Source: Butyrivibrio sp. CB08 (lineage in GTDB: Bacteria > Bacillota > Clostridia > Lachnospirales > Lachnospiraceae). Taken from it: 54,476 nt of DNA. The notes under the pieces were generated by a model. The model had not been told where the DNA came from and searched no databases. It saw nothing but the letters and a program-made list of their open reading frames with translations. The translations under genes were made by a program, and so were the position numbers. The DNA is taken from the NCBI RefSeq assembly GCF_003625485.1, contig NZ_RAIR01000013.1, positions 1 to 54,476 on the forward strand. The letters are read 5' to 3'. Below, in pieces: positions 8,141-17,100 of the stretch. Positions within the stretch are counted from its first letter, which is position 1. Every line of letters starts with the position of its first letter.

Positions 8141-9088
8141 TTACTGTGCAGTAAATGTTATAGGATCTGTGTCCTTAATTGTATCGTATGTATCTGCATT
8201 ATAAATGTGGAACTTAAGTTCTACTTCTTCAATTGCAGAAATGCTATTCTCTTCTAATTCTGATGACATGATTGTAATATCATCAAATGCCTTCTTACCA
8301 TCATAAACTGTCGTCGAGAAATAAGGTGTCATCATGAAACCATTGATAGACATATCATCAACATTAATTCCAACATTCTTTCCAGAATTATTCTCGATAT
8401 ACAGAAGGATTGCGGTGCCCCAGAAGCTATTCTCATCAACTGTTTTACCAACAATTCTGATTCCGTCCTCATTATACAGCTCAAATCCAGAATCATCTGC
8501 GCTTGTATCCATATGATCATATGCGGAAGTCTTGATAGTAACTACGTCAGGATTAACAACATCAGTCCAATCATCTGAATTATAGATGTGGAAATAAATC
8601 TCAACCTGACCTACAGAATCAATTCCTGCAGCCTTGAGCTCACTGCTTGAAAGGTGCATTGTCTCGTTAGCTTTCTTTCCAGGCGCAACCTCAGATACAA
8701 ACAGGTCACTGATCATGAAATCATTAACGATAAGTGCATTGCATCCTACAGTAACAGTTTTATCTGATTCATTCTCAAGGAGTAATTTAATACCATCACC
8801 CCAAATACTATCTGTCTCATAGCCAGTAGCTGTGACCTTGATACCTGCCTCATCAACAAGCACCTGCTCTTCCACGGTAATTTCCTCTGCCTTAGCCTCT
8901 TCTGCCTTAGCTGAACTGTCAGAAGAATCTTCTGTCTTTGTGTCAGACTTAGCATCAGAATCAGCAGATTGATCAGTACCGGTTATCTCTTTTTTATCAT
9001 CGGAGCTGGATGAACCACTACCGATTGCCATTGATGCAAAAAGACAAAGACATAATACCACTGCTAACCATTTTGTTTTGTTTCGCAT
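8141..9088 (-). CDS. Secreted protein with two DUF4352-like repeats
   Basis: The 315-aa protein has a clear signal sequence (KTKWLAVVLCLCLFASMAIG), a Ser/Asp/Lys-rich linker (about 25-68) and two homologous domains of about 110 aa (about 75-190 and 200-315). Each domain carries WG...LLLENES/YIENNSG, NDFM/NGFM and FHIYN. The fold is probably an Ig-like DUF4352-type exported domain. A lipoprotein signal would be expected in this family, but no Cys follows the hydrophobic core (it reads AIGSGSSSS), so the protein may be released or held by its signal anchor. The ATG at 9088 has AGGAGG upstream. Confidence 0.8.
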   Translation of the reverse strand: MRNKTKWLAVVLCLCLFASMAIGSGSSSSDDKKEITGTDQSADSDAKSDTKTEDSSDSSAKAEEAKAEEITVEEQVLVDEAGIKVTATGYETDSIWGDGIKLLLENESDKTVTVGCNALIVNDFMISDLFVSEVAPGKKANETMHLSSSELKAAGIDSVGQVEIYFHIYNSDDWTDVVNPDVVTIKTSAYDHMDTSADDSGFELYNEDGIRIVGKTVDENSFWGTAILLYIENNSGKNVGINVDDMSINGFMMTPYFSTTVYDGKKAFDDITIMSSELEENSISAIEEVELKFHIYNADTYDTIKDTDPITFTAQ

Positions 9089-9092
9089 ATTT

Positions 9093-9512
9093 TCATAGCC
9101 TCCTAATAAGAAATAGTTTGATTATAATAAAAGCAGCAAATGCCTCAGCAAAACCTTCTATCACTATATCCCAGATATCAAATACACCAGGAACTATAGC
9201 AGTAAGTTGGAGTAATTCCATTGCTGTAGAGAATAAAAAAGCTATTATGAATACTTTTCCTATTGCTGCATTATTACCTAAACATAAGAATAGAGCAAAA
9301 ACTAATGCATACCCCCAAAGTATGTCCATCAAGTAGTACCTTACGAAATAATCAAAAGCCGTTTCAGGCTGGCTAATGCTTGTAACTTCATTCCCCAAAA
9401 ATGATCCTAAGGCTCGAACGAAAATCACATCCGGAGCAACGATAGCGTACAATATTGCACCTACGACCAAAGGAACTATGATATTGGCCAACAACAATAC
9501 TTTTTTATCCAC
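9093..9512 (-). CDS. VanZ-like membrane protein
   Basis: The 139-aa protein has four hydrophobic helices and the VanZ-type features FSTAMELLQL and FDIWDIVIEGFAEAFAA in helices three and four. VanZ-like proteins are linked to low-level teicoplanin resistance in enterococci, but most members have no proven role. The start is uncertain: a GTG at 9512 with GGTAGGT directly before it is the best available. It is the first gene of the operon with the secreted and small membrane proteins, and the stop is 4 nt before the next ATG. Confidence 0.75.
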   Translation of the reverse strand: MDKKVLLLANIIVPLVVGAILYAIVAPDVIFVRALGSFLGNEVTSISQPETAFDYFVRYYLMDILWGYALVFALFLCLGNNAAIGKVFIIAFLFSTAMELLQLTAIVPGVFDIWDIVIEGFAEAFAAFIIIKLFLIRRL

Positions 9513-9588
9513 CTACCAGTCTATTGTTATCCTCCTTATCAAAACATGTTATAACAATATTATAAACGTTATTACGATTATATCCAAA

Positions 9589-10050
9589 CTATTCTTGTAG
9601 CCCGCTTGTCCTCAATGGTGCCATCTTCTTGCTCTTGAGGACACTGTTAACGTCAATAATGCTGCCTGGTCTTTCATTAAAAATAATCATAAGCATTGCA
9701 TCTCGAGGAACTTTAGCATACAACTCAGGCATCTCATATTTTTTTAATGCCCTCTGGGTCTCATCAAGAGTCATTTCCGAAGCATAACAGATTCTTAAAA
9801 TCACATCCCTTTGTTTAGTGCGCTTTTCTCCGGAAAGCAACTTATAACCATAACGCTCGGGAATATCCGCATTTACAAACACTGACTGCTGTGTTATACC
9901 TCTTTCTGACATAATTCCCTTTACATAAGTCGAAAAGGCACTGCTCTCAGTATTTAAGCTATCTTGATTCTCTTCACAGTATTTGTCGAACTCTTTAAGA
10001 TGAGTCTTACCTAATACTTCTTCCAACTCTCGTGTACTTTTTTCTTTCAT
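9589..10050 (-). CDS. XRE-like regulator divergent from a Ser/Thr kinase
   Basis: The 153-aa protein reads as a helix-turn-helix regulator: FSTYVKGIMSERGITQQSVFVNADIPERYGYKLLSGEKRTKQRDVILRICYA is a lambda-repressor-type fold, followed by a Leu-rich helix. The ATG at 10050 is chosen because of its GGAG site; the longer frame to 10125 would run into the kinase gene. Members of this family sit head-to-head with a membrane-anchored kinase in many Clostridia (remembered, not searched). The pair shares a 57-nt intergenic region, so the regulator probably controls both genes and may be a kinase target (inference). Confidence 0.8.
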   Translation of the reverse strand: MKEKSTRELEEVLGKTHLKEFDKYCEENQDSLNTESSAFSTYVKGIMSERGITQQSVFVNADIPERYGYKLLSGEKRTKQRDVILRICYASEMTLDETQRALKKYEMPELYAKVPRDAMLMIIFNERPGSIIDVNSVLKSKKMAPLRTSGLQE

Positions 10051-10107
10051 ACGTTCTCCGCCTGTTTGAGATATAATAAATAAAAAACATAAAACGAGGA
10101 CGATAAC
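10051..10107. promoter_or_regulatory. Divergent promoter region of regulator/kinase pair
   Basis: The 57-nt gap contains a TATAATA block near 10071-10077, suitable as a -10 box for the kinase, and carries the ribosome sites of both genes (GGAG for the regulator, GAGGACG for the kinase). The promoters must overlap or extend into the coding regions. Confidence 0.5.
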
Positions 10108-11178
10108 ATGGATCCAACATATCATCCGAACAATTCAAATTACAAAACCATAGCCATTCTTAACGAATCTCATGGTATATATCTGGTTCAAAATCAATCA
10201 ACGAACAGGATTTTCGTCAAGAAGATACTTGATGTTTACAATCCTGATATCTATAAAAAGCTTTATTCCACTCCTGTACCAGGAACTCCAAAAATCATAG
10301 AGTTTTTTGAACAGGACAACCAACTTACTATCATTGAAGAATACATATCCGGAACACCACTTCAAGAAAAACTCCAAGAAGGTGTTAGATATAATGATGT
10401 CATGAGCTATATAACAGATTTATGCTCTGTTCTTAAAAGGCTCCATGCTTTCACTCCTCCTATAATCCATAGGGATATCAAGCCTTCAAATATCATCATC
10501 ACAAACTTCAACAGAGCAATCCTGATCGATTTTAATGCAGCAAAGAATTTCTCATCCGCTGCATCAGAAGATACAAGATTATTGGGCACTCAAGGCTACG
10601 CAGCACCAGAACAATATGGTTTTGGTTCATCATCACCTCAGACAGATGTTTATTCTCTAGGCATCGTCCTAAAAGAAATGCTTACCTCATGTCAACAATA
10701 CCCTTCTGAGTTAGACAGGATAGTCGCAAAATGTACCCAGATGAATCCTAAAGAGCGCTACTTAAATATCAATGAACTCGAAAGAGCACTACAAGCGATT
10801 TCATCACCAAATAACACTCATGTAAAGCAGGACTCTATCAAGGACTTTATCCCGCCGGGATTCAGAACCCTGACTCCTTGGAAGATGATCATCGCAATAC
10901 CTGTATATACTCTCATACTGTGGCTATGTTTAACATTAGAAGTAAAAAATGTCTACGGATTGGCCCTGTGGGTAGAAAGAATCTTTTGTTTGGCAATGTT
11001 CTTGTCAATTATCTTTGGGTTCTTTAACTACCGTGATATCCAAAGGTTTATTCCTTTGTGTAAACACAAGAATCCTGTTGTAAGATTCTTAGGCTCCGCT
11101 ATACTTGTTGTAGCCATGGTATTTACCCTGCTGATTTCAATGATTCTCATCGAAATCGTGTTTTTTCACGTGACATGA
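10108..11178 (+). CDS. Membrane-anchored Hanks-type Ser/Thr protein kinase
   Basis: The 356-aa protein has a kinase domain at about 15-230 with the catalytic loop HRDIKPSNI (D123, K125, N128), a metal-binding triplet that reads DFN rather than DFG (141-143), and the activation-segment end GTQGYAAPEQYG. The VAIK-type Lys is in FVKKIL (about 38-39). The glycine-rich loop is weak. Three helices follow at about 265-282, 295-309 and 329-353, so the kinase faces the cytoplasm. There is no PASTA domain, unlike PrkC. It is transcribed alone, opposite its regulator, and ends at a terminator. Confidence 0.93.
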   Translation: MDPTYHPNNSNYKTIAILNESHGIYLVQNQSTNRIFVKKILDVYNPDIYKKLYSTPVPGTPKIIEFFEQDNQLTIIEEYISGTPLQEKLQEGVRYNDVMSYITDLCSVLKRLHAFTPPIIHRDIKPSNIIITNFNRAILIDFNAAKNFSSAASEDTRLLGTQGYAAPEQYGFGSSSPQTDVYSLGIVLKEMLTSCQQYPSELDRIVAKCTQMNPKERYLNINELERALQAISSPNNTHVKQDSIKDFIPPGFRTLTPWKMIIAIPVYTLILWLCLTLEVKNVYGLALWVERIFCLAMFLSIIFGFFNYRDIQRFIPLCKHKNPVVRFLGSAILVVAMVFTLLISMILIEIVFFHVT

Positions 11179-11206
11179 GAATTATAGCATTTATATTTTT
11201 CATCCG

Positions 11207-11240
11207 TTGCCCCCGCTACGGTGGCAATTTTCATTTTTTA
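11207..11240 (+). terminator. Terminator of the kinase gene
   Basis: TTGCC pairs with GGCAA, with CCG/CGG inside around CTA, followed by TTTTCATTTTTT. Confidence 0.75.
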
Positions 11241-11293
11241 GACTTTTTTAATCTAAGCAAATTTAGTATAACATTGTAAAATAAAACATTTAT

Positions 11294-11330
11294 AAACGGT
11301 GTATAATCATTTTCTAACCATACACCGTTT
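11294..11330 (-). terminator. Hairpin after the 11.3-kb membrane gene
   Basis: AAACGGTGTAT and ATACACCGTTT form perfect 11-bp arms directly after the stop at 11333. The T tract that follows on the minus strand is poor, so termination is likely but not certain. Confidence 0.6.
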
Positions 11331-11332
11331 AT

Positions 11333-11536
11333 TTATGCATTGGGGAATACAGCAGACTTACCATTTTCAATGATCATAATCATCAGACGAGTCAATGAAA
11401 TAAACATTCCACTCCAAGAATTTAATAAGAACAACATTCCAACCACTGTGGCAATAGTTAGATTTGAATGAATCAGGCAGAATCCACAGATATTATATAA
11501 AGCTAGTAATATCAATATATGAACAAATTTCTTCAT
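11333..11536 (-). CDS. Small membrane protein, 67 aa
   Basis: Two hydrophobic helices (about 3-22 and 28-57) are followed by a short tail. I see no recognisable family. The ATG at 11536 is preferred, with GAGGTG upstream; the frame could extend to 11548, but that overlaps the previous stop. It is coupled to the 109-aa gene just upstream, with 8 nt between the stop and this start. Confidence 0.65.
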   Translation of the reverse strand: MKKFVHILILLALYNICGFCLIHSNLTIATVVGMLFLLNSWSGMFISLTRLMIMIIENGKSAVFPNA

Positions 11537-11544
11537 GTTACACC

Positions 11545-11874
11545 TCACACCATTGCTGACAATAGCTGAAAATTAGAGAGTTTAGTGATTGTCTTCCTCT
11601 TAGCCTCTCTTTTCAAGATATATCTATCGTGCTGTCTTATCTCAGAATATGCCAATAAAGCATTGTCTTGTCCATAAACAAAATGAACATGGTACTTTGA
11701 ATGCTCACTGTGCTTATGATATAGAACAACTGGAGGATATCCTGCCTGATCAAACTTACGGACAAGCCAAAACTGTCCAGTAGCACCACTCTGCATCTCT
11801 ATCTTATTGTCATCCATTGAAATTATTACAAAATCTCCTGCCAAAAAAGCAGACTTCTCTCCATTAGCAAACAT
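11545..11874 (-). CDS. Hypothetical protein, 109 aa
   Basis: This is a soluble beta-rich protein with the stretches GDFVIISMDDNKIEM, GQFWLVRKFDQAG and KYHVHFVYGQDNALLAYSEI, and a basic C-terminal helix (YILKREAKRKTITK). I do not recognise it. The ATG at 11874 has a GGAG site. It forms a two-gene unit with the small membrane protein that follows. A perfect palindrome lies 35 nt upstream (11909-11931) and may be an operator. Confidence 0.65.
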   Translation of the reverse strand: MFANGEKSAFLAGDFVIISMDDNKIEMQSGATGQFWLVRKFDQAGYPPVVLYHKHSEHSKYHVHFVYGQDNALLAYSEIRQHDRYILKREAKRKTITKLSNFQLLSAMV

Positions 11875-11908
11875 ATCTACAACTCCAAGTAAATCTAAAG
11901 TGGGTAAA

Positions 11909-11931
11909 AATTATTCCTGATTGGAATAATT
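11909..11931 (-). promoter_or_regulatory. Perfect palindrome upstream of the 109-aa gene
   Basis: AATTATTCC and GGAATAATT are separated by TGATT. On the minus strand the second arm runs into TTTTTA, so it could be a repressor operator or a leader attenuator. The rest of the gap 11875-12003 shows no gene. Confidence 0.45.
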
Positions 11932-12004
11932 ACAGCTATGAATTAGCTGCGAGGGATACTATATCAAAAAGAAAATGATTTGTAAATAGATACTGAAAAT
12001 AAAA

Positions 12005-12036
12005 AAGGCTAGGATAAAAATACCCCAGCCTAGCAA
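12005..12036 (-). terminator. Terminator of the zinc-ribbon gene
   Basis: On the minus strand GCTAGG pairs with CCTAGC, followed by a TTTTTT run, immediately after the stop at 12042. Confidence 0.8.
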
Positions 12037-12041
12037 AGCAA

Positions 12042-12704
12042 TTACATATGCCTAAAGCCAATAATCATCAGCGCGAACATCAATATAATACCAGCAAACA
12101 TAGCTAAAAGAAAAATGGGAACTTTTGCCTTTTCCTTTTTCACCTGACGCATCTTTTCATTATAGAATTGTTCTGCCCTGTCAATTTTATCCTGCTCCAT
12201 TCCAAGAACTTTAGCCTTCTGAACAGCCTGCTGATATTTAGAAATCCAAGCTTCAGATAGATGCTTATCAGTTTCTTTTTGCACATTTGTTCCATTGAAT
12301 TCATCAAACGCAGATGGAACAATATTTGAAACCGCAAGTATTAAGAAATCCAAAATGTCTGCAGTATTGTTCGGAATCGCATAATTTCTTATTAGCTGAA
12401 TTGCTTTCTTGGCATTCTCATCTGGTTCTATCGCATCATACCATTTGCGTTTTGTTTTTTCTTTTGGAGCGTTCAATACTTCAGTCAGCTTCTTTTCAAA
12501 ATCCTTTACAGAATCAGGAATATCTGCATCAATTTCATATCCACAAAATTTGCACTTGGTCTCTAATGCATATATTAAACCACCACAATTGGGACATTTT
12601 TTTGTATCTTTCTCATATTGGATTTTACTATGAACTTCGCTTCCGCAATACTGACAAAACATAGCATCGTCTGCTATTTGCTTACCACATTTCTGACAAT
12701 ACAT
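12042..12704 (-). CDS. Double zinc-ribbon protein with C-terminal membrane anchor
   Basis: The 220-aa protein starts with a zinc-ribbon (CQKCGKQI...MFCQYCGSEV, residues 3-23) and a second one (CPNCGGLI...CKFCGYEI, about 38-57). A helical, Lys/Glu-rich middle contains a YDAIEPDENAKKAIQLIRNY segment, and a single C-terminal helix (PIFLLAMFAGIILMFALMIIGF) follows. The N-terminus is probably cytoplasmic. The function is unknown; such proteins are common and uncharacterised in Clostridia. The ATG at 12704 has GAGG upstream. It ends at its own terminator and is monocistronic. Confidence 0.8.
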   Translation of the reverse strand: MYCQKCGKQIADDAMFCQYCGSEVHSKIQYEKDTKKCPNCGGLIYALETKCKFCGYEIDADIPDSVKDFEKKLTEVLNAPKEKTKRKWYDAIEPDENAKKAIQLIRNYAIPNNTADILDFLILAVSNIVPSAFDEFNGTNVQKETDKHLSEAWISKYQQAVQKAKVLGMEQDKIDRAEQFYNEKMRQVKKEKAKVPIFLLAMFAGIILMFALMIIGFRHM

Positions 12705-12853
12705 ACCCTCATCCTCTTTTATTCGTAAAATAAAGACAAGTAATTTTAGTATCTATATATCACAAAGTCAATAATTAAATCAAAGCTAATTAAGGTAAGA
12801 ACATGACCTTTCCCATTAAAAATCAACACTATAATTATATCCTTTTTCTCAAA

Positions 12854-12925
12854 CAAAAAAAGAGGACCGCAATGGCGATATCGCTACCATAATGGTAACT
12901 CCGCTGTGCGAGTCCTCTCTTTGAA
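12854..12925. terminator. Branched terminator between cargo and lysis genes
   Basis: An A run and AGAGGAC pair with GTCCTCT and a T run, enclosing GCGATATCGC and ACCATAATGGT, two further perfect small palindromes. The result is a multi-stem structure that could stop the late operon (minus strand). The flanking gap 12705-12853 shows no gene. Confidence 0.7.
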
Positions 12926-12960
12926 TTGGATTATACAGTTTTTACTTTTTTGTGCAAGTA

Positions 12961-13695
12961 CTATTCTACATAATAGTTCCCACCATACTTTAGAGCCACA
13001 TACCCATCTACTGTTTTTCCCCAGCTCTCACTTACTGACTTCTCGATAGTTTCAAGTACCTCGATGGTCCTTCCCTGTCGATAAACAGCCTTTCCAAGAA
13101 TGTTGCTCTGAGCAGAGACACAGTCCTTTGCTACTTTCTGTGGGAACTCAGTACCTGCTCCTTCACGGATCTTGATGGCAGATGCTGTGACCGTATAGAC
13201 CTTGGAGAGCTTCTTAATCCCCAAAACATCCCTGTCATAATCATCAAGGTCATACTGCTTAATATAGTTCTTGAGGTTCTGAGCATAAGAAAGGCTTGTA
13301 GCCCATCCGTCCTGTCGGATAAGGTCACAAGCCTTGTTATAATCTGTCACTCCCCTTAAGTTCTGGTATCTCTTGTACTGGAGAAATTCATAATACCCTT
13401 TTATCCCTTCAGCCACGCTTCTATATTTCCTGAACCGAGCAGTGATTGTCACGTAGGATCCATCCTTTCTCTGTTCCTTTGTCTTATACTCCTTGTAATC
13501 ACAGCCACATCCCTTTGACCATTTCATTCCAAAGAAGTTATAGCAGTCTTTTGAAAGACCGCTCCTCCCCCAGTTGGATTCAAGGATTGCCTGCGCAATC
13601 GTGAGGGACGGCAAGATGCAATAGTCCCTATAGTAGCTGACTGCGGCATCTCCGATCATCTTAATGAAATCACTCTGAAGTTTTGTCATCTTCAT
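12961..13695 (-). CDS. Endolysin: glucosaminidase with SH3-like domain
   Basis: The 244-aa protein has an N-terminal FlgJ/Lyz-2-type glucosaminidase domain (about 1-150) with the catalytic Glu in AQAILESNWGRSGLS and the YNFFGMK and FRKYRSVAEGI motifs. A bacterial SH3 segment follows (about 165-243: VTASAIKIREGAGTEF, GYVALKYGGNYYVE). It cleaves peptidoglycan glycan strands to release phage. There is no signal peptide, so it needs the holin. The ATG at 13695 has AAGGACGG upstream and overlaps the holin gene by 26 nt. It is the last gene of the late operon. Confidence 0.92.
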   Translation of the reverse strand: MKMTKLQSDFIKMIGDAAVSYYRDYCILPSLTIAQAILESNWGRSGLSKDCYNFFGMKWSKGCGCDYKEYKTKEQRKDGSYVTITARFRKYRSVAEGIKGYYEFLQYKRYQNLRGVTDYNKACDLIRQDGWATSLSYAQNLKNYIKQYDLDDYDRDVLGIKKLSKVYTVTASAIKIREGAGTEFPQKVAKDCVSAQSNILGKAVYRQGRTIEVLETIEKSVSESWGKTVDGYVALKYGGNYYVE

Positions 13696-14089
13696 CACCG
13701 TCCTTTATCTGCTTCAGAACCTCTACAAGCTTTTTAGGGATAGGCAGCTCAAGCTTTGCAGAATTCTCAATGATGGAAACCCCCTCATTTGAAAGATAAA
13801 AGAATATGACTGCATTCCTTAAGATTGCCCCGGTCTTAAGTATCTCGATATCGATGACATTACCGATACCTACAAGAAGGAAGATAGCAACCTTCCTTGC
13901 AATACCCTTGAAACCGACCTCGCTTGAAAGCTGCTTTGTGTAGATAGCTGCCATTACTCCTGTAAGGTAGTCGATAACAACAAAAGCAATCAGCGCATAC
14001 AGAAAACCATCGAGTCCACCAAAAATCCAGCCCATAACACCTCCAATCCCAGTAAAGATATACTGACCTACAGTTACTACATTTTTCAT
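13670..14089 (-). CDS. Phage holin, TcdE/Bhl-type family
   Basis: The 139-aa protein has three hydrophobic helices (about 6-23, 28-46 and 62-90), with the motif DYLTGVMAAIYTKQLSSEVGFKGIARKV typical of the toxin-secretion/phage-lysis holin family, and a charged tail (KQIKDGDEDDKTSE). It makes holes in the inner membrane to free the endolysin. The ATG at 14089 is chosen for its AAGGAGG site; the upstream extension would lie inside the preceding terminator. Confidence 0.92.
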   Translation of the reverse strand: MKNVVTVGQYIFTGIGGVMGWIFGGLDGFLYALIAFVVIDYLTGVMAAIYTKQLSSEVGFKGIARKVAIFLLVGIGNVIDIEILKTGAILRNAVIFFYLSNEGVSIIENSAKLELPIPKKLVEVLKQIKDGDEDDKTSE

Positions 14090-14112
14090 ACGTGTTTCCT
14101 CCTTCTTGCAAT

Positions 14113-14135
14113 AAAAAAGCATCCTCGAAGGATGC
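14113..14135 (-). terminator. Terminator between tail-fibre and holin genes
   Basis: GCATCCT and AGGATGC with a 3-nt loop are followed by TTTTTT on the minus strand. It lies 15 nt after the Tal stop, so lysis genes are partly insulated or need read-through. Confidence 0.8.
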
Positions 14136-14151
14136 AGATTGCCATGATTAT

Positions 14152-17100
14152 TTAATTTGTCAGCTCTGTGTAGATTCCATTTTTATTCGTGTAATATATG
14201 TGCCCCGGAACAAGCAATAAGTCCTTTGAGCCATCTGTCATATGTATCTGCTGTGAGCCGCTAGAAGTGTTAAATCTGATACTCTGGCTACCACCATCAG
14301 TAATAGTCAGACATCCTGACTTTATTGTTATGGTTCCATCGGATTTTACGATAAAGTTGCCATTATTGTTGATCGCAATGGAGTTCAGAGTTCCTGTTTT
14401 TATCTTATCCGCAGATATTGTTCCAGACTTTATCATGCTCGCATTGATGCAGAGCTGACCGGAGCTGTTGATATAAAGCCCCTGGTTCGAATCAGTCGAA
14501 GTACCACCTGTCATGGTAGAAACTATCGAGTCCTTCAGCATGGAATCTGAACCATTCGGTGCCCATCTGACTGAGGCTGAAGCAGTCTTGGCTGTGTCAT
14601 TCCCAGAAAGTCTCGATATCATCAGTCCGCAGAACTCTACCGAGATACCATTGCTCATGCCCACACGCATCTTTGTCTTAAACTTTCCTGTCTCATATTC
14701 CCAGAAATAGTTGGTGTTCTTCATATCCCACTTATTACTGGTATCCTTGTTCTTTAAGAAAGTATCCTCTCCGACAAATCTGTTCCATTTTCCTGCTTTG
14801 ATATCGGCTATAGAACTGCTCACCGTTGAATAGATACCATATGAAGAACCATTTCCCCACCTTCTGAAAACACGGAAATAGATAAGGTCTGATTCCTTGT
14901 ATGACGCATCAGCAGTATTGGGAACATAGGCAGTACAGTAATCTGCTTCCTCAAGCTTCATGCAGGCAAACTGGACACTTCCTGCTCCGGAAAGACCGAA
15001 CTGGATGTTTGTTATCTCACTTGTCTCACTCGTTGCAGTGAATACCACACATCTTCTTTCCCATGCTGTATTCGTAACCTTGGAATTAAACAAAGTCAGT
15101 TCACATGCATTTGTTGTAGTATTCCAGTTGCGGATAAGGAGCGTAGCTGATGTACAGTTATTAACAAGCCTTGAATACCAAGAGAGGACATACTTCTTTC
15201 CCTTTGTCAGCTTAACTTTCTGCGCATAGTCCCTGTTGCCAGAAGTATTTCCTTTAATCTCATAAGCAAGCGGATAAGGAAGGACAAACTTATCTGTCGT
15301 TCCAAGGTTGTTATAGCCCGTGATGACAGAGCCTGTTCCATTGCCGCCGGAAGAAAGTACCCATCCTGTATCTGTGACTCCAGAATCAACTTTCTTATCT
15401 GCAGTATTCCTTAAAAGGTTAGGATTGAGCTTAGCCCTATAGTAATACGAGAACATATACTTGCCCGCATCGATAGGGATTGCCTGTCCTACACAATGCT
15501 GACCCATGTTATAAGGCTTTATCCACAGTGAATTAGTAACAGGCACACCGTCCGGTGGAGCAGGTGTGATATCACACAGGTCGATAGCACAATTCGATGA
15601 GTTATTACTGTCTCCCATCCAGTTGCCCTTTTCACATGAAGCAAAAGTAAGCCACTCTGTTCCTATCTTGCTGAAGGAAGCCGTATTCCTCCAGATATTA
15701 CTTGGAGTCGTACCTACTACTGAAAGGGATGTGGCTTTCATATTCAGGATCCCGTTCTCAAGGTCAAGATAGAACGTCTCGCCATCCTTTGACTTAAGTA
15801 TCCCCGAAGCAATGTACTCAGCATTTATATAGAGCTTTCCATCCTTCAGATAGATTCCCTGTGTCTGGCCATTATTAGTGAGCTTATTGAAGATATCGCT
15901 CTGAGTCTGATTCTTCACAGCTGCGGCTGCTGCCTTGTCAGCATAATCCTTTGCCCCATCAGCTGCTGTCTTTGCACTGTTAGCTGTCTCTTTGGCTTCA
16001 TTGGCAGCTGTGCTTGCAGCATTGGCTGTGTTCTTTGCTGTGTTGGCATTCGAATTGGCAGTATTCGCTGTTGTATTAGCAGAATTGATGCCATTGGCAA
16101 GCGTAGGAGTCGTATAGGTCGTGGTCTTATCTGTCCATGTGACTGCGCTCCTAGTCCAGATATAATAGCCTGACTTCCAAGCAGGACATGTTGTCTGCCA
16201 TGAGCCTCCTGCCTGTGATGTGTTCGATGATGAAAGATAGTACTGCTCCACGATGGCTGTGACACCTTTACCATCGGATCCATTCTTTCCGTCCGTACCA
16301 TTCTTGCCATCAGCACCGTCTTTTCCAGGAGCACCGTCTTTTCCGTTGGTACCGTTTGTACCATCTTTTCCATCTGCTCCGTCCTTGCCTGGAGCGCCAT
16401 CTTTTCCATTGGTGCCATCTTTTCCGTCTTTTCCGTTTGCTCCATCCTTCCCCGCAGCACCTGTAGCTCCTTTTGCCCCAGTTATGCAGGTCGGTTTGCT
16501 GTATTCAGACTTGCCATCTGCTGTGGTGGTCTTAGTCCTCTGCCATATGAACTTGCCATCCACCCATGAAGGTGCTGTCGTGCTCCATCCAGATGTAGGC
16601 GCTGTTGTGGAAGAACTGTTCTGGGCATACTCAACATCGACATCAATAATGCCCTTTGTGATGGCGGTCTCTATGTTCTCGACAGAAGTATCTCCAATCG
16701 TTCCTGACTGAAGGCAGAACTCTCCTGTTTCCATGTTCCAATAGTTACGGCCTTTCTCATCAGAGATTATGCCTGTCTTGATGAGGTTGGCATCAAACTT
16801 TCCTGCTGTGATGTAGTCAGCTACTATCGCTCCATCCTGAGTTATCGCTACAGAAAAGCTTCCATCATATCCTTCCTTGGAAAAACCAAGGCCACCCTGA
16901 TTCCATCTCCATATCTTCTTGGCGGTCCTCTTATCGTTGGTATCCATGATAAGGATCTCGTTTGGCTCAACAACCACATAACCATGCGTAGCTTCATGGA
17001 TGAGGTTCGTTGCATTCCTTCCTGCCTGTGCAAGAACAGAATCCATGTCAGAAACACTCTTTATCTTCTTGATAATCTCAGCATTTGCTTCCTGTGAAGC

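Noticed and set aside
16253..16711. Long plus-strand frame rich in Pro, Ser and Phe (152 aa)
   Set aside because: It is the antisense shadow of the collagen-like part of the Tal gene and has no ribosome site or neighbour support.
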